This document shows, in pieces, positions 1-8,028 of a DNA stretch of 64,000 bases. The DNA comes from an uncultured Bacteroidota bacterium (GTDB lineage Bacteria > Bacteroidota > Bacteroidia > Chitinophagales > LD1). The notes below the pieces were generated by a model that had not been told where the DNA came from, did not search any database, and worked only from the letters and a program-made list of their open reading frames with translations. The position numbers were made by a program, and so were the translations under genes. Position 1 is the first letter of the stretch. Each line of letters opens with the position of its first letter. The stretch covers positions 34,236 through 98,235 of the forward strand of contig CAIOTH010000042.1 of NCBI GenBank assembly GCA_903861145.1, given 5' to 3'.

Positions 1-44
1 TTGCCCGCACCATTACAACCGGCAATAACATATAGGGTTGGCAT
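1..44 (-). CDS. Zeta-toxin-like P-loop kinase, N-terminal fragment (runs off the window)
   Basis: On the minus strand an ATG at 44 opens a frame that leaves the window at base 1. The visible residues are MPTLYVIAGCNGAGK, a beta strand followed by a Walker A P-loop (GxNGAGK). This opening is characteristic of the stand-alone zeta-toxin/AAA_33 small-kinase proteins common in Bacteroidota, whose family members phosphorylate UDP-sugars or other small substrates. Only 14 full codons are present, so the family call rests on the N-terminal motif alone. Such genes often follow a small antitoxin gene; the next gene here (133-693) is divergent and does not look like one. Confidence 0.6.
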   Translation of the reverse strand, partial: MPTLYVIAGCNGAG

Positions 45-132
45 TATGGAAATTGAAGTTTGCTGAAAGTAAATATAAAAAACGCTTTGAATTGAAGCTT
101 TAATTATGGATAATCAAAAAGAATAGTTTGTT

Positions 133-693
133 TTGAATAGAGCACAAAACGTAAAACTAGTTATGAGTGACAATAGTATATGCATTGTACCCAAATTATC
201 CGGTTATCCCAATAACAAAACTAAGAGTAATGAGATTTTGAATTGGTTACTTTCGCGTGACATTGTTAAGCCCAATGTCTCAGATTGTGTTTTGGGTTCT
301 GAAAATGGATATGCTATTTCAGAAGGAGCAAAAATTGTTTCCGTTTTTCCAGGGGATTTGCCATATCGCCTTATTACGAATGGCCTTGAAATAACAATCG
401 GCCGTGCAATATTTGCTGGGCCGCCGGATGAAATAATATGCCCGGCTTGTAAAGAAAATATTGTCGAAGATGAGTGGAACGTTAGCGATTGGGCAGAATA
501 TAGAAGCGATAATATGTTATGTCCAAAATGCAAGCAGGAATCTGAAATTTCTACATATATTTTTGCTCCAGAATGGGGGTTTAGTGATTTAGGATTTACC
601 TTTTGGAACTGGTCTGAATTTACCGCTGAGTTTATTCAAGAGTTTAAAAATAAACTCGGATGTGAAATAACGATTGTTTATTGTCATTTATAA
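133..693 (+). CDS. Hypothetical protein with a zinc-ribbon-like CxxC pair
   Basis: This is a 186-aa soluble protein of no family I recognise. It has no signal peptide or membrane segment. Two CxxC pairs (Cys103/Cys106 and Cys130/Cys133) spaced about 24 residues apart suggest a structural zinc ribbon in the middle, followed by an aromatic-rich C-terminal part. The frame opens at a TTG; an ATG at 163 would remove ten residues. I keep the TTG because the residues before that Met look like part of the first beta strand (VKLVMSDNSI). It is divergent from the zeta-toxin-like gene and convergent with rarA. Function unknown. Confidence 0.65.
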   Translation: MNRAQNVKLVMSDNSICIVPKLSGYPNNKTKSNEILNWLLSRDIVKPNVSDCVLGSENGYAISEGAKIVSVFPGDLPYRLITNGLEITIGRAIFAGPPDEIICPACKENIVEDEWNVSDWAEYRSDNMLCPKCKQESEISTYIFAPEWGFSDLGFTFWNWSEFTAEFIQEFKNKLGCEITIVYCHL

Positions 694-716
694 GGGAGAA
701 ATAGCTTATGTGGAAT

Positions 717-752
717 ACATTAACACATTCGCACATTAACACATTAACACAC
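717..752. repeat. Short tandem repeat, unit close to CACATTAA
   Basis: Between two convergent genes the sequence carries ACATTAACAC at 717-726, a variant at 727-740 and ACATTAACAC again at 741-750. It lies just beyond the rarA stop. There is no hairpin and no sign of coding. It may be slipped-strand debris or part of a dispersed intergenic repeat; its function is not visible. Confidence 0.6.
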
Positions 753-756
753 TCCC

Positions 757-2016
757 TCAATACCCGTATTTCTCCTTCCACAACTTCTTCAAACTATTCC
801 TTATCTCAATCTCTCGCGCATTATTACCCGGCTCATAAAACTTAGCACCTTTTATTTTATCGGGCAAAAACTCAAGGTCGACAAAATTGCCTTCAAACGA
901 GTGCGCATATTTATAGTCCTTGCCATAATTTAAATCCTTCATCAATTTGGTAGGTGCGTTTCGGATGTGAAGGGGTACCGATAAATCCCCTTCGCGGTTA
1001 ACGGCTTCTTTTGCCGCCATAATTGCTGTAGTTGCCGAGTTGCTTTTTGCTGATGTGGCCAGGTAAATTACAGTTTGCGAAAGTATAAGGTCGCATTCCG
1101 GGTAACCAATCATAGTTACTGCCTGAAAGCAGGAAGTGGCTAACAACAACGCGTTGGGATTTGCGTTGCCAATATCTTCACTGGATAGTATCAACAATCT
1201 TCTTGCAATAAATTTCGGGTCTTCACCACCAATTATCATTCGGGCCAGGTAATATAAAGCTGCGTTAGGGTCGCTACCACGTATTGATTTGATAAAAGCC
1301 GAGATGATGTCGTAATGTTGCTCACCACTTTTATCATAAATGGCCATTTTTTGCTGAATGACCTGTTCAACAATCTCATTCGTAATTTCGACAGGGGAGG
1401 AGTTGATGGAGTTTACTACCAGTTCAAGTACATTCAACAGTTTGCGCGCGTCGCCGCCACTGTATTTTAGTAAGGCCTCAGTTTCTTTTACGGTAACGCG
1501 TTTGGTCGAAATTTCCTCATCCCGCTCCAGCGCGTGTTTTATCAGCGTCTCTAAATCTTCACGCTCCAGTGGTTTTAATACATAAACCTGGCACCGGGAT
1601 AATAAAGCCGAAATTACTTCGAAGGATGGATTTTCAGTTGTAGCACCGAACAATATAATTGTGCCGCGTTCAACCGCTCCTAACAGCGCATCCTGTTGTG
1701 CCTTATTAAACCGGTGTATTTCGTCAATAAACAAAATGGCTTTACCGTTTTGCGTGGCTTTTTCAATAACAGCACGAACTTCTTTAACCCCTGAGTCAAT
1801 GGCGCTTAACTGGTAGAATGGGAGAGTTACCTGCTCAGCAATAAAACGCGCTAATGAGGTTTTGCCCACGCCCGGCGGGCCCCAGAAAATGATAGATGGA
1901 ATATTGCCCGACTCAATAAGCTTACGCAGCACTTTACCCTGGCCAATTAAATGTTGCTGGCCAACAAATTCGGCAATGGTTTTAGGTCGTAAACGTTCGG
2001 GTAATGGGGCTAACAT
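757..2016 (-). CDS. rarA: Replication-associated recombination protein A (RarA/MgsA AAA+ ATPase)
   Basis: The 419-aa product is a AAA+ ATPase of the RarA/MgsA/WRNIP1 family, which acts at stalled replication forks and binds SSB in bacteria that have been studied. The clamp-loader-like ATPase fills the first half: Walker A GPPGVGKTS at 46-54, Walker B ILFIDE at 94-99 and a sensor-1 region GATTENPS near 125. The C-terminal half has the tetramerisation domain with the family's RGSDPNAALYYLARM stretch. Length and ATG start match the family. The deoxynucleoside kinase and trpS lie upstream on the same strand, about 140 bp away across an inverted repeat, so co-transcription is uncertain. Confidence 0.95.
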   Translation of the reverse strand: MLAPLPERLRPKTIAEFVGQQHLIGQGKVLRKLIESGNIPSIIFWGPPGVGKTSLARFIAEQVTLPFYQLSAIDSGVKEVRAVIEKATQNGKAILFIDEIHRFNKAQQDALLGAVERGTIILFGATTENPSFEVISALLSRCQVYVLKPLEREDLETLIKHALERDEEISTKRVTVKETEALLKYSGGDARKLLNVLELVVNSINSSPVEITNEIVEQVIQQKMAIYDKSGEQHYDIISAFIKSIRGSDPNAALYYLARMIIGGEDPKFIARRLLILSSEDIGNANPNALLLATSCFQAVTMIGYPECDLILSQTVIYLATSAKSNSATTAIMAAKEAVNREGDLSVPLHIRNAPTKLMKDLNYGKDYKYAHSFEGNFVDLEFLPDKIKGAKFYEPGNNAREIEIRNSLKKLWKEKYGY

Positions 2017-2032
2017 AAAGTATTAAGTAGTT

Positions 2033-2135
2033 AGTATTAAGTATTAAGACTTGAGGAGTTTGTGATTATCAACTATGAGGAGCTTAATAGCACAGCTTAC
2101 GGAAAAGGGATGTATTAGTCTAAATACTTAATACT
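2033..2135. repeat. Intergenic inverted repeat with 18-nt arms
   Basis: The arm at 2033-2050 and the arm at 2118-2135 are inverted copies matching at 17 of 18 positions, separated by 67 nt. Both arms are built from a TTAATACT/AGTATTAA motif that recurs around them. It fills most of the gap between rarA and the upstream kinase gene. The arms are A/T-rich and lack a following T-run, so a dispersed repeat is more likely than a terminator. Confidence 0.6.
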
Positions 2136-2153
2136 CTATATTAAATACTGTTC

Positions 2154-2801
2154 TTAAAATAAACCATAAAGCTCCGCATTCACCTTGTTGATTACTTCGC
2201 CTTGTGCTTCTTCATCTTCGGCAAAGTTTACCTGGTCAACATCAATAACCAAAAGGCGGCCATCTTTGTAGTTGGCAATCCACTTTTCGTAGTAATCATT
2301 TAAGCGGCGCAGGTAGTCAAGGCGCAGGTTATCTTCATACTCACGGCCTCTTTTTTGTATTTGGTTTACTAAAGTTGGCACGGTGGCCTTTAAGTAAATC
2401 AACAAATCGGGTGGCTTAATAAGCGATGAAATGGTTTCGTATAACTTGGTGTAGTTTTCAAAATCGCGGGTGGTCATAAGGCCCATGCTGTGCAGGTTGG
2501 GTGCAAATATCATGGCATCTTCATGTATCGTTCTGTCCTGTATCACTATCTCTTCGCCGCGCTGTATTTCAATAATATTGCGAAAGCGCGAGTTTAAAAA
2601 GTAAACCTGCAGGTTAAACGACCACCGGGGCATATCCTCGTAAAAATCATTCAGGTAAGGGTTGTTTTCCACGTCCTCAAACTGGGGTAACCAACCAAAG
2701 TTTTTCGAAAGTATTTTAGTAAGCGTTGTTTTTCCGGCACCGATGTTTCCCGCAATCGCAATGTGCTTAATTTGTTTTTTATCTACTGCTTTTTTCGCCA
2801 T
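2154..2801 (-). CDS. Deoxynucleoside kinase (dAdo/dGuo kinase family)
   Basis: This 215-aa protein belongs to the dNK/dCK/dGK kinase family, which phosphorylates deoxynucleosides for dNTP salvage. It carries a P-loop GNIGAGKTT at residues 18-26, the DRT(S)-type motif at 89-91 within QDRTIHEDA, and an arginine-rich lid (KRGREYEDN) in the C-terminal third. The substrate cannot be read from sequence; Bacteroidota members are often annotated as deoxyadenosine or deoxyguanosine kinases. The ATG start gives a short Lys-rich leader. It is followed on the same strand by rarA and preceded by trpS 108 bp upstream. Confidence 0.88.
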   Translation of the reverse strand: MAKKAVDKKQIKHIAIAGNIGAGKTTLTKILSKNFGWLPQFEDVENNPYLNDFYEDMPRWSFNLQVYFLNSRFRNIIEIQRGEEIVIQDRTIHEDAMIFAPNLHSMGLMTTRDFENYTKLYETISSLIKPPDLLIYLKATVPTLVNQIQKRGREYEDNLRLDYLRRLNDYYEKWIANYKDGRLLVIDVDQVNFAEDEEAQGEVINKVNAELYGLF

Positions 2802-2909
2802 ATCTTTTTCTTGAAATCGTTATCCTCCGCTACTTCGGTGTGCCAAATGTAAATTAAGAAAGGTATTTGTTTTACGAGTGTGTGCCTAAAAATAAAAATA
2901 GTTTTTGGC

Positions 2910-3911
2910 TCAAAAACTTTTTATGCCAATAATTTCGCGTACGTCGCTAATAGTTTTTGCGGCGCTGGCCCGTGCTTTTTGCCCGCCATCGCCAATAATT
3001 TCGCTCAACATTTTATCATTGGTGCTTAATTCCTTTATTTTTTCGCGTATAGGGGTAAGAAAAACCACCATGTCTTCAGCCAACTGCTTTTTTAAATCGC
3101 CATAGCGTATGGTGCAGTCGTTATACCTTTCATCAAAAAACTGAATTGTTTCCGGCTTTGAAACTAATTTCATCAGGTCGAACAAATTTTTAACGGCAGT
3201 TGGTTTGATGGAATTAGGTGCGGTAGGGCCTGTATCGGTGGTGGCGCGCATTATTTTTTTACGCAATGCTTCAGGCTCATCCGATAAATAAATGCAAGTT
3301 TGCTCCCCCTTCGATTTGCTCATCTTTCCCTCTCCATCTAAACTGGGTATTGACACCAGGTCGGTTTCAAAGCTAAACGCCTGCGGCTCGGGGAAATATT
3401 CAACATTATAGAGGTTATTAAAGCGGCGCACTAAAACACGCGCCATTTCAAGATGCTGTTGCTGGTCTTTACCAACAGGCACTTTTGCTGCTTTGTGGAT
3501 GATGATATCTACCCCCATTAAAACCGGGTAAGTAAGCAAGCCAGCGTTTACATTGTTGGGCTGAGAGCGTACTTTTTCTTTAAATGTGGCTTCGCGCTCC
3601 AACTCACCCATGTAAGCAAACATGTTGAATATGAGATACAGCTCTGGTATTTGAGGCACATCACTTTGTACAAACAGGGCGCATTTATTAGGGTCTACAC
3701 CACAAGCCAAATACTCAACGGCTATCTGTTTTACTTTAGCTTTTAAGTCTGCTGCTTCCGGGTGAGTGGTAAGCGAGTGGTAATCTGCAACAAAAAAATA
3801 TCCGTTGTAAAGCTCCTGCATCTTTACAAAATTCACCACGGCCCCAAAATAATTGCCTATGTGTTGCCTCCCGGTGGGCCTTACTCCGCTAACTACAATC
3901 TCCTTCGACAT
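2910..3911 (-). CDS. trpS: Tryptophanyl-tRNA synthetase
   Basis: This class I aminoacyl-tRNA synthetase charges tRNA-Trp. The HIGH-equivalent motif is HIGN at residues 17-20 and the second signature KMSKS is at 196-200. The 333-aa length is typical of bacterial TrpRS, and the N-terminal RPTGxxHIGNYxGA block is diagnostic. Start ATG at 3911. It is divergent from gatC, with a repeat element (3951-4019) in the gap between the two starts. Confidence 0.97.
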   Translation of the reverse strand: MSKEIVVSGVRPTGRQHIGNYFGAVVNFVKMQELYNGYFFVADYHSLTTHPEAADLKAKVKQIAVEYLACGVDPNKCALFVQSDVPQIPELYLIFNMFAYMGELEREATFKEKVRSQPNNVNAGLLTYPVLMGVDIIIHKAAKVPVGKDQQQHLEMARVLVRRFNNLYNVEYFPEPQAFSFETDLVSIPSLDGEGKMSKSKGEQTCIYLSDEPEALRKKIMRATTDTGPTAPNSIKPTAVKNLFDLMKLVSKPETIQFFDERYNDCTIRYGDLKKQLAEDMVVFLTPIREKIKELSTNDKMLSEIIGDGGQKARASAAKTISDVREIIGIKSF

Positions 3912-3950
3912 AAAATTACAACTCGTTTAAAATATTTAAGCCAATCTAAT

Positions 3951-4019
3951 CCTCATCCTGAATCCTTCTCCCAAGGAGAAGGACATTAAACCCTCTCCTT
4001 GGGAGAAGGCAGGGTGAGG
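3951..4019. repeat. REP-like palindromic element, copy 1
   Basis: The 69-nt element lies between divergent trpS and gatC. Its ends (CCTCATCCTG and CAGGGTGAGG) pair as an outer stem around two smaller hairpins, each built from CCTTCTCC/GGAGAAGG-like arms. The layout is a three-way-junction fold. A second copy in the opposite orientation sits at 16139-16206. Confidence 0.85.
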
Positions 4020-4087
4020 ATGCCTTTCCGCCGCACTTTTATATTAAAGCAGAATGGCGTAGGTTTGGAGCGAAAATAATTAAATGC

Positions 4088-4378
4088 ATGAAGATAGATA
4101 ATGAATTAGTGGACAGGCTTTCTGAACTCTCTAAACTTGAATTTGACGAACAGGGCAAAGAGGGTTTAAAAAAAGATTTACAGAAGATATTTGACCTGGT
4201 TGAGAAGCTAAAGGAAGTTGATGTTGAGGGTGTTGAACCCTTGGTTTATATGACTGATGAAAAGAATGTATTGCGTAAGGATGTGGTTAAAGACACCGTG
4301 AGCAAAGAGGAGGCCCTGCTAAACGCCCCTCAGCGCGATTCGGATTATTTTAAAGTGCCGAAGGTTATTAAAAAGTAA
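4088..4378 (+). CDS. gatC: Asp-tRNA(Asn)/Glu-tRNA(Gln) amidotransferase subunit C
   Basis: GatC is the small linker subunit that wraps GatA and GatB in the amidotransferase converting mischarged Glu-tRNA(Gln) and Asp-tRNA(Asn). At 96 aa it has family length. It shows the usual N-terminal helices (residues 1-45), the VEGVEPLVY core near residues 50-60 and the LRKDVV/NAPQRDSDYFKVPKV tail. gatA and gatB are not in this window, so the subunits are unlinked here, as is frequent in Bacteroidota. A TAGGTTTG box at 4060-4067 resembles the Bacteroidota -7 element TAnnTTTG, but no good TTG -33 box precedes it. Confidence 0.93.
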   Translation: MKIDNELVDRLSELSKLEFDEQGKEGLKKDLQKIFDLVEKLKEVDVEGVEPLVYMTDEKNVLRKDVVKDTVSKEEALLNAPQRDSDYFKVPKVIKK

Positions 4379-4414
4379 TTTGTTTAAACTGCCTACTGCT
4401 ATTATCTGAACAAC

Positions 4415-5119
4415 ATGCCAATTATTGAAATAAAGCACATTAAAAAGGAATACATCATGGGCGATCAATTGATTGCTGCATTAAAGGATGTATCTCTGTC
4501 CATTGAGAAGAACGAGTATGTTGCTTTAATGGGACCATCAGGCTCAGGCAAATCTACTTTAATGAATATTTTGGGTTGCCTTGATTCGCCAACCTCCGGT
4601 TCTTACCGGTTGAATAATAGCGAAGTATCAAGTATGAGCGATGATGAACTGGCCCATGTAAGGAACAAAGAAATCGGTTTCGTATTTCAAACATTTAATT
4701 TGTTACCAAGACTCTCGTCGCTAGAGAATGTGGCGCTGCCTTTAGTTTATGCCGGTTGGAGCAATAAAGACAGAAGAGAACGTGCAGAGGAAGTAATGGC
4801 AATGGTAGGGTTAAAAGACAGAATGAACCATAAGCCAAACGAACTTTCGGGGGGACAAAGACAAAGGGTTGCTATTGCGAGGGCGCTGGTTAATAACCCA
4901 TCTATCATTCTTGCTGATGAGCCAACCGGTAATCTCGATACAAAAACCTCGAATGATATTATGGCGATTTTTGACGCTATAAACGCCAAAGGAAATACGG
5001 TGATATTGGTTACGCACGAAGAAGATATTGCACGCTATGCCCGCCGGGTTATGCGGCTACGCGATGGTTTGATTGAAACAGATTTAACCAACACGCCTGC
5101 AACAGGCAATGTTGTATAA
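4415..5119 (+). CDS. ABC transporter ATP-binding protein (LolD/MacB type)
   Basis: The 234-aa ATPase has Walker [10 protein letters not shown] at 40-48, the signature LSGGQ at 144-148 and Walker B IILADEP at 164-170, followed by TGNLD. This pattern places it in the LolD/MacB/FtsE-like group, whose members drive lipoprotein release or macrolide/peptide export with an FtsX-like permease. No permease is adjacent, so its partner must be elsewhere. It sits 36 bp after gatC and 29 bp before the adenosyltransferase gene, possibly in one transcript. Confidence 0.9.
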   Translation: MPIIEIKHIKKEYIMGDQLIAALKDVSLSIEKNEYVALMGPSGSGKSTLMNILGCLDSPTSGSYRLNNSEVSSMSDDELAHVRNKEIGFVFQTFNLLPRLSSLENVALPLVYAGWSNKDRRERAEEVMAMVGLKDRMNHKPNELSGGQRQRVAIARALVNNPSIILADEPTGNLDTKTSNDIMAIFDAINAKGNTVILVTHEEDIARYARRVMRLRDGLIETDLTNTPATGNVV

Positions 5120-5148
5120 CATGGTAATAGGGATAATTTGCTAGCGAT

Positions 5149-5706
5149 ATGAAAATATATACCAAAACCGGCGATATTGGCGAAACCTCGTTATTTGGGG
5201 GAAGAAGGGTTTTGAAAAGCGAGTTACGCATTGAAAGTTATGGCACGGTAGACGAGTTAAATAGCTGGATTGGTTTAGTGCGTGATGTAACTGTGGATGC
5301 CTCAACAAAAGACCTTTTAAAATCCATTCAGGACCGTTTGTTTACGCTAGGCTCGGTATTGGCTGCTGATTCGGAAAAACAAGCTTTAAAAGCGCCTGAT
5401 TTGCATGAGGAAGATATTGAGCAATTAGAGCACGCCATTGATGCTATGGATACTAAGTTAGAACCACTGCGCAATTTTATATTGCCCGGTGGGCATGTGC
5501 ATGTTTCGTACTGCCATATTGCGCGTACTGTTTGCCGACGCGCTGAGCGTTTAGTGGTAGCATTACATCAAACCACCGAGTTGCATCCCTTAATCATTAA
5601 GTACCTTAACCGCCTATCTGACTACTTGTTCACGCTAAGCCGAATGATGGCAAAAGACTTAGGAGCGGAAGAAGTTAACTGGTTGCCCAGAAAGGCCAAA
5701 CAATAG
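5149..5706 (+). CDS. Cob(I)alamin adenosyltransferase, PduO type
   Basis: The enzyme transfers the adenosyl group of ATP to cob(I)alamin, forming adenosylcobalamin for enzymes such as methylmalonyl-CoA mutase. The 185-aa protein has the family N-terminus YTKTGDIGETSLFGG (ATP site), the YGTVDELNSWIG block and the C-terminal RTVCRRAER and LNRLSDYLFTLSR motifs that form the trimer interface. All landmark residues appear intact. The gene follows the ABC ATPase on the same strand and nearly touches a convergent secreted-protein gene. Confidence 0.93.
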   Translation: MKIYTKTGDIGETSLFGGRRVLKSELRIESYGTVDELNSWIGLVRDVTVDASTKDLLKSIQDRLFTLGSVLAADSEKQALKAPDLHEEDIEQLEHAIDAMDTKLEPLRNFILPGGHVHVSYCHIARTVCRRAERLVVALHQTTELHPLIIKYLNRLSDYLFTLSRMMAKDLGAEEVNWLPRKAKQ

Positions 5707-5709
5707 CTG

Positions 5710-6093
5710 CTACTTAGTGCTAATAGCTGTTCCCGACCCATCAATTTCCATCTCTGCTTCTCCCGCCATTACATCCACACAGGCAACGGGTTTTCCACTT
5801 TCATGCATTATACAAACTACCTCGTTAATGCTAACATAAATGGTATTTGTGCTTAGCCCCTCGTAAACTTTTTCACGAGGCCCCGGATTTGTAAGCTCAT
5901 CCTTAGGGCCGGCATAAATAATAACCGGTTTTTGGCATAAGTTTTTTAAACCCATAGCAACCGTTGTTCCCGAAGAGCCTACGCACATTTTTACCGGCCG
6001 TTTATTAAATTGGGTTGAGCCAACCTGGCCAAAACTGTTAAGCGCTGAAATAGTAATCAGCATTAATAACATCGATTTTATTGTGAGTTTCAT
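5710..6093 (-). CDS. Small secreted hypothetical protein
   Basis: This is a 127-aa protein with an N-terminal signal peptide (Lys-rich start, hydrophobic segment, likely cleavage after SFG) and a mature part of roughly 105 residues with five cysteines, suggesting disulfides in the periplasm. The start is set at the ATG at 6093; a GTG two codons earlier is the other option. No known domain is recognised. It ends three bases from the stop of the convergent adenosyltransferase gene. Confidence 0.6.
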   Translation of the reverse strand: MKLTIKSMLLMLITISALNSFGQVGSTQFNKRPVKMCVGSSGTTVAMGLKNLCQKPVIIYAGPKDELTNPGPREKVYEGLSTNTIYVSINEVVCIMHESGKPVACVDVMAGEAEMEIDGSGTAISTK

Positions 6094-6204
6094 ATACACC
6101 TTATTTACTTGTATAATTAACGCAATTCCGGCTAAAATGATTGTGCCAGGGCACTGACATTTATCATGCTTTAACCTGTTTAAGGTTATTGCTTAAATTG
6201 CAAT

Positions 6205-6405
6205 GTGAATACCTTAAAAAATTGCTCCAAATGTGGTGCCAGCTTTAAATGCGGAGCAACCGAGCTTAATGGCGGATGTTGGTGTGCCATTTTACCCAAC
6301 ATTGTGCCTATAAGCGAAACGGATGATTGCCTTTGCCCAACTTGCCTACAGATTAAAATAGGGGAAATGGAAAAAAGCAAAACAAAACCTGAATCGGGGC
6401 AATAA
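6205..6405 (+). CDS. Cysteine-rich CWC family protein
   Basis: The 66-aa protein fits the Cys_rich_CWC family: CxxC at Cys7/Cys10, Cys16, the eponymous CWC at 25-27 and a last cluster CLCPTC at 42-47. The cysteines probably bind zinc or another metal; the family's function is not established. The start is a GTG at 6205, because the overlapping ATG two bases upstream runs straight into a stop. The opposite-strand frame across it has no such composition and is ignored. It precedes the beta-lactamase-like lipoprotein by about 100 bp. Confidence 0.75.
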   Translation: MNTLKNCSKCGASFKCGATELNGGCWCAILPNIVPISETDDCLCPTCLQIKIGEMEKSKTKPESGQ

Positions 6406-6508
6406 ATACACATTAATACGTTATCGGGACAAACCGATATTTTATTACTTCAGATTTTAATAATGTTTATAAGTGGGAAAGGAAGATTAATAGCTTGTTA
6501 TATTTGAA

Positions 6509-7327
6509 ATGAACAGAGTAAGCATGAAGCATTTGCCTTTGTATATAATTTTTGCGGTTGCCCTAATGTTAGCTGGTTGTAAAAATAAAACCTGCATCGA
6601 AAACAGGAGCGATTTTGCCAAGTATTACAGCCAATATCGCCTTTCGGGTAATTTCGTGTTATACGATTTGAAGAAAGATAAATACACTTATTATAACCAG
6701 CCACAGGCACAACAGGCGTACCCTCCCGGCGCCACGTTTAAATTGTTTTTATCGTTAGTTGGTTTCGAAACGGGGAATATTAAAACTGAAGGCAATGAGG
6801 GTTTAGACCAGATTAAAACAACATGGAACCATGAGCATATAACCAAAGACCCTTTCCAAAACTCTACGGTACATTATTACGACCTGCTTACTGAAAAAAT
6901 AGGTAAGCAGGATATTAAAACATGGATGGATAAGGTGCCTTATGGAAATGCAGATACTACCGGTGGTATACCCGGGTTTTGGCAAACCGGCGGGTTGAAA
7001 ATTACAGCCGATGAACAACTTGCTTTTTTGCAGAAATTATATGAGCACAAGTTGCCTTTTTCAGAAGTGAATATGGATCGGGTTAAAGGTATGATGGCTA
7101 TGCAGGATACATTGGGTTATTCAATAAAAGGCAAAGTGGGTTGGGCCGAGCAGGATAACCAGGATATTGGCTGGTTTGTTGGGTATGTTGAAACCAAAGA
7201 TGATACCTACTTTTTTGTAAACTGCATTCAAAGTTCTGATCCGGGTAATCCTTATTTCGAGAGTGCACGAATGGATATCGTTTATAAAATCCTTCAGAAC
7301 ATGAAGGTGCTTCCTAACCAATTATGA
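6509..7327 (+). CDS. Class D beta-lactamase-like lipoprotein with the catalytic Ser replaced by Ala
   Basis: The 272-aa protein has a lipoprotein signal (lipobox LAGC, Cys24) and then a class D (OXA-type) serine beta-lactamase fold. Landmarks are in order: ATFK at 75-78 where OXA enzymes have STFK, STV (SxV) at 119-121, YGN at 145-147, [10 protein letters not shown] around 156-165, KVG (KTG box) at 209-211 and GWFVGY after it. Lys78, the residue carboxylated in OXA enzymes, is kept, but the nucleophilic Ser is Ala (GCC, 6731-6733). It should therefore be unable to form the acyl-enzyme and may be a binding or sensing protein. The start may be the ATG at 6524. The gene end overlaps the end of convergent ung. 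Confidence 0.8.
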   Translation: MNRVSMKHLPLYIIFAVALMLAGCKNKTCIENRSDFAKYYSQYRLSGNFVLYDLKKDKYTYYNQPQAQQAYPPGATFKLFLSLVGFETGNIKTEGNEGLDQIKTTWNHEHITKDPFQNSTVHYYDLLTEKIGKQDIKTWMDKVPYGNADTTGGIPGFWQTGGLKITADEQLAFLQKLYEHKLPFSEVNMDRVKGMMAMQDTLGYSIKGKVGWAEQDNQDIGWFVGYVETKDDTYFFVNCIQSSDPGNPYFESARMDIVYKILQNMKVLPNQL

Positions 7328-8019
7328 TTGGCGAGTCCAATTTCCAATCAATAGGCTCTTTGCCTTGTTTTTTCAATAACTCATTAGTTTTTGAAAAATG
7401 TTTGCAGCCATAAAATTGTGTAACCGAGAAAGGAGAGGGGTGCGCAGATTTGAGTATAAAATGTTTGGTGCTATCAATTAGAGCGGCCTTATCCTGCGCA
7501 AACCGGCCCCATAGTAAAAACACTACCCCGGTTTTTTCGTCTGAAATCTTTTTTATTACGGCATCGGTAAAGGTGTGCCAGCCAAATTTGGCGTGCGAAT
7601 TTGGCTCGCCATCGTTAACCGTTAGCGATGCATTGAGTAATAACACGCCTTGCTTTGCCCATTTTTCAAGGTTACCATGGCTGGACGGTTCAATACCTAA
7701 ATCGTCTCTTATTTCTTTAAAAATATTGACCAACGATGGCGGGGGCTTTACTCCAACCGGTACCGAAAAACATAAACCGTGGGCCTGCCCCGATCCGTGG
7801 TAAGGATCTTGCCCAATAATTACAACCTTAACCTTATCGAATGGGGTAAGATTAAAAGCGTTAAAAATTAACTGCCCTGGGGGGGTAAACGCTCTTACCT
7901 TTTGCTTTTTCATTCAGAATGGATTGTTTTATATCGGCAAAATATGGCTTGCTGAATTCATCTGCCAGTGCTGCTTTCCAGCTATCATCCATTTGCACGG
8001 CCGTTTGCTTATCACTCAT
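7314..8019 (-). pseudogene. ung: Uracil-DNA glycosylase, frameshifted near the N-terminus
   Basis: Family-1 uracil-DNA glycosylase starts base-excision repair by removing uracil. The main frame (7314-7913) holds the catalytic GQDPYHG, the LLLNASLTV region and the HPSPFS motif, but it starts abruptly at the middle of the family. The missing N-terminus is in another frame from an ATG at 8019 (MSDKQTAV..., then a WKAAL..EFSKPYF block and KGKSVYPP, all typical of UNG). The two frames meet at a run of seven G on the plus strand (7879-7885); six would give one 234-aa frame reading [11 protein letters not shown]. This may be a real frameshift, a phase-variable run or a sequencing error. It follows the TonB receptor gene by 9 bp. 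Confidence 0.85.
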
Positions 8020-8028
8020 GCTGTTGTT

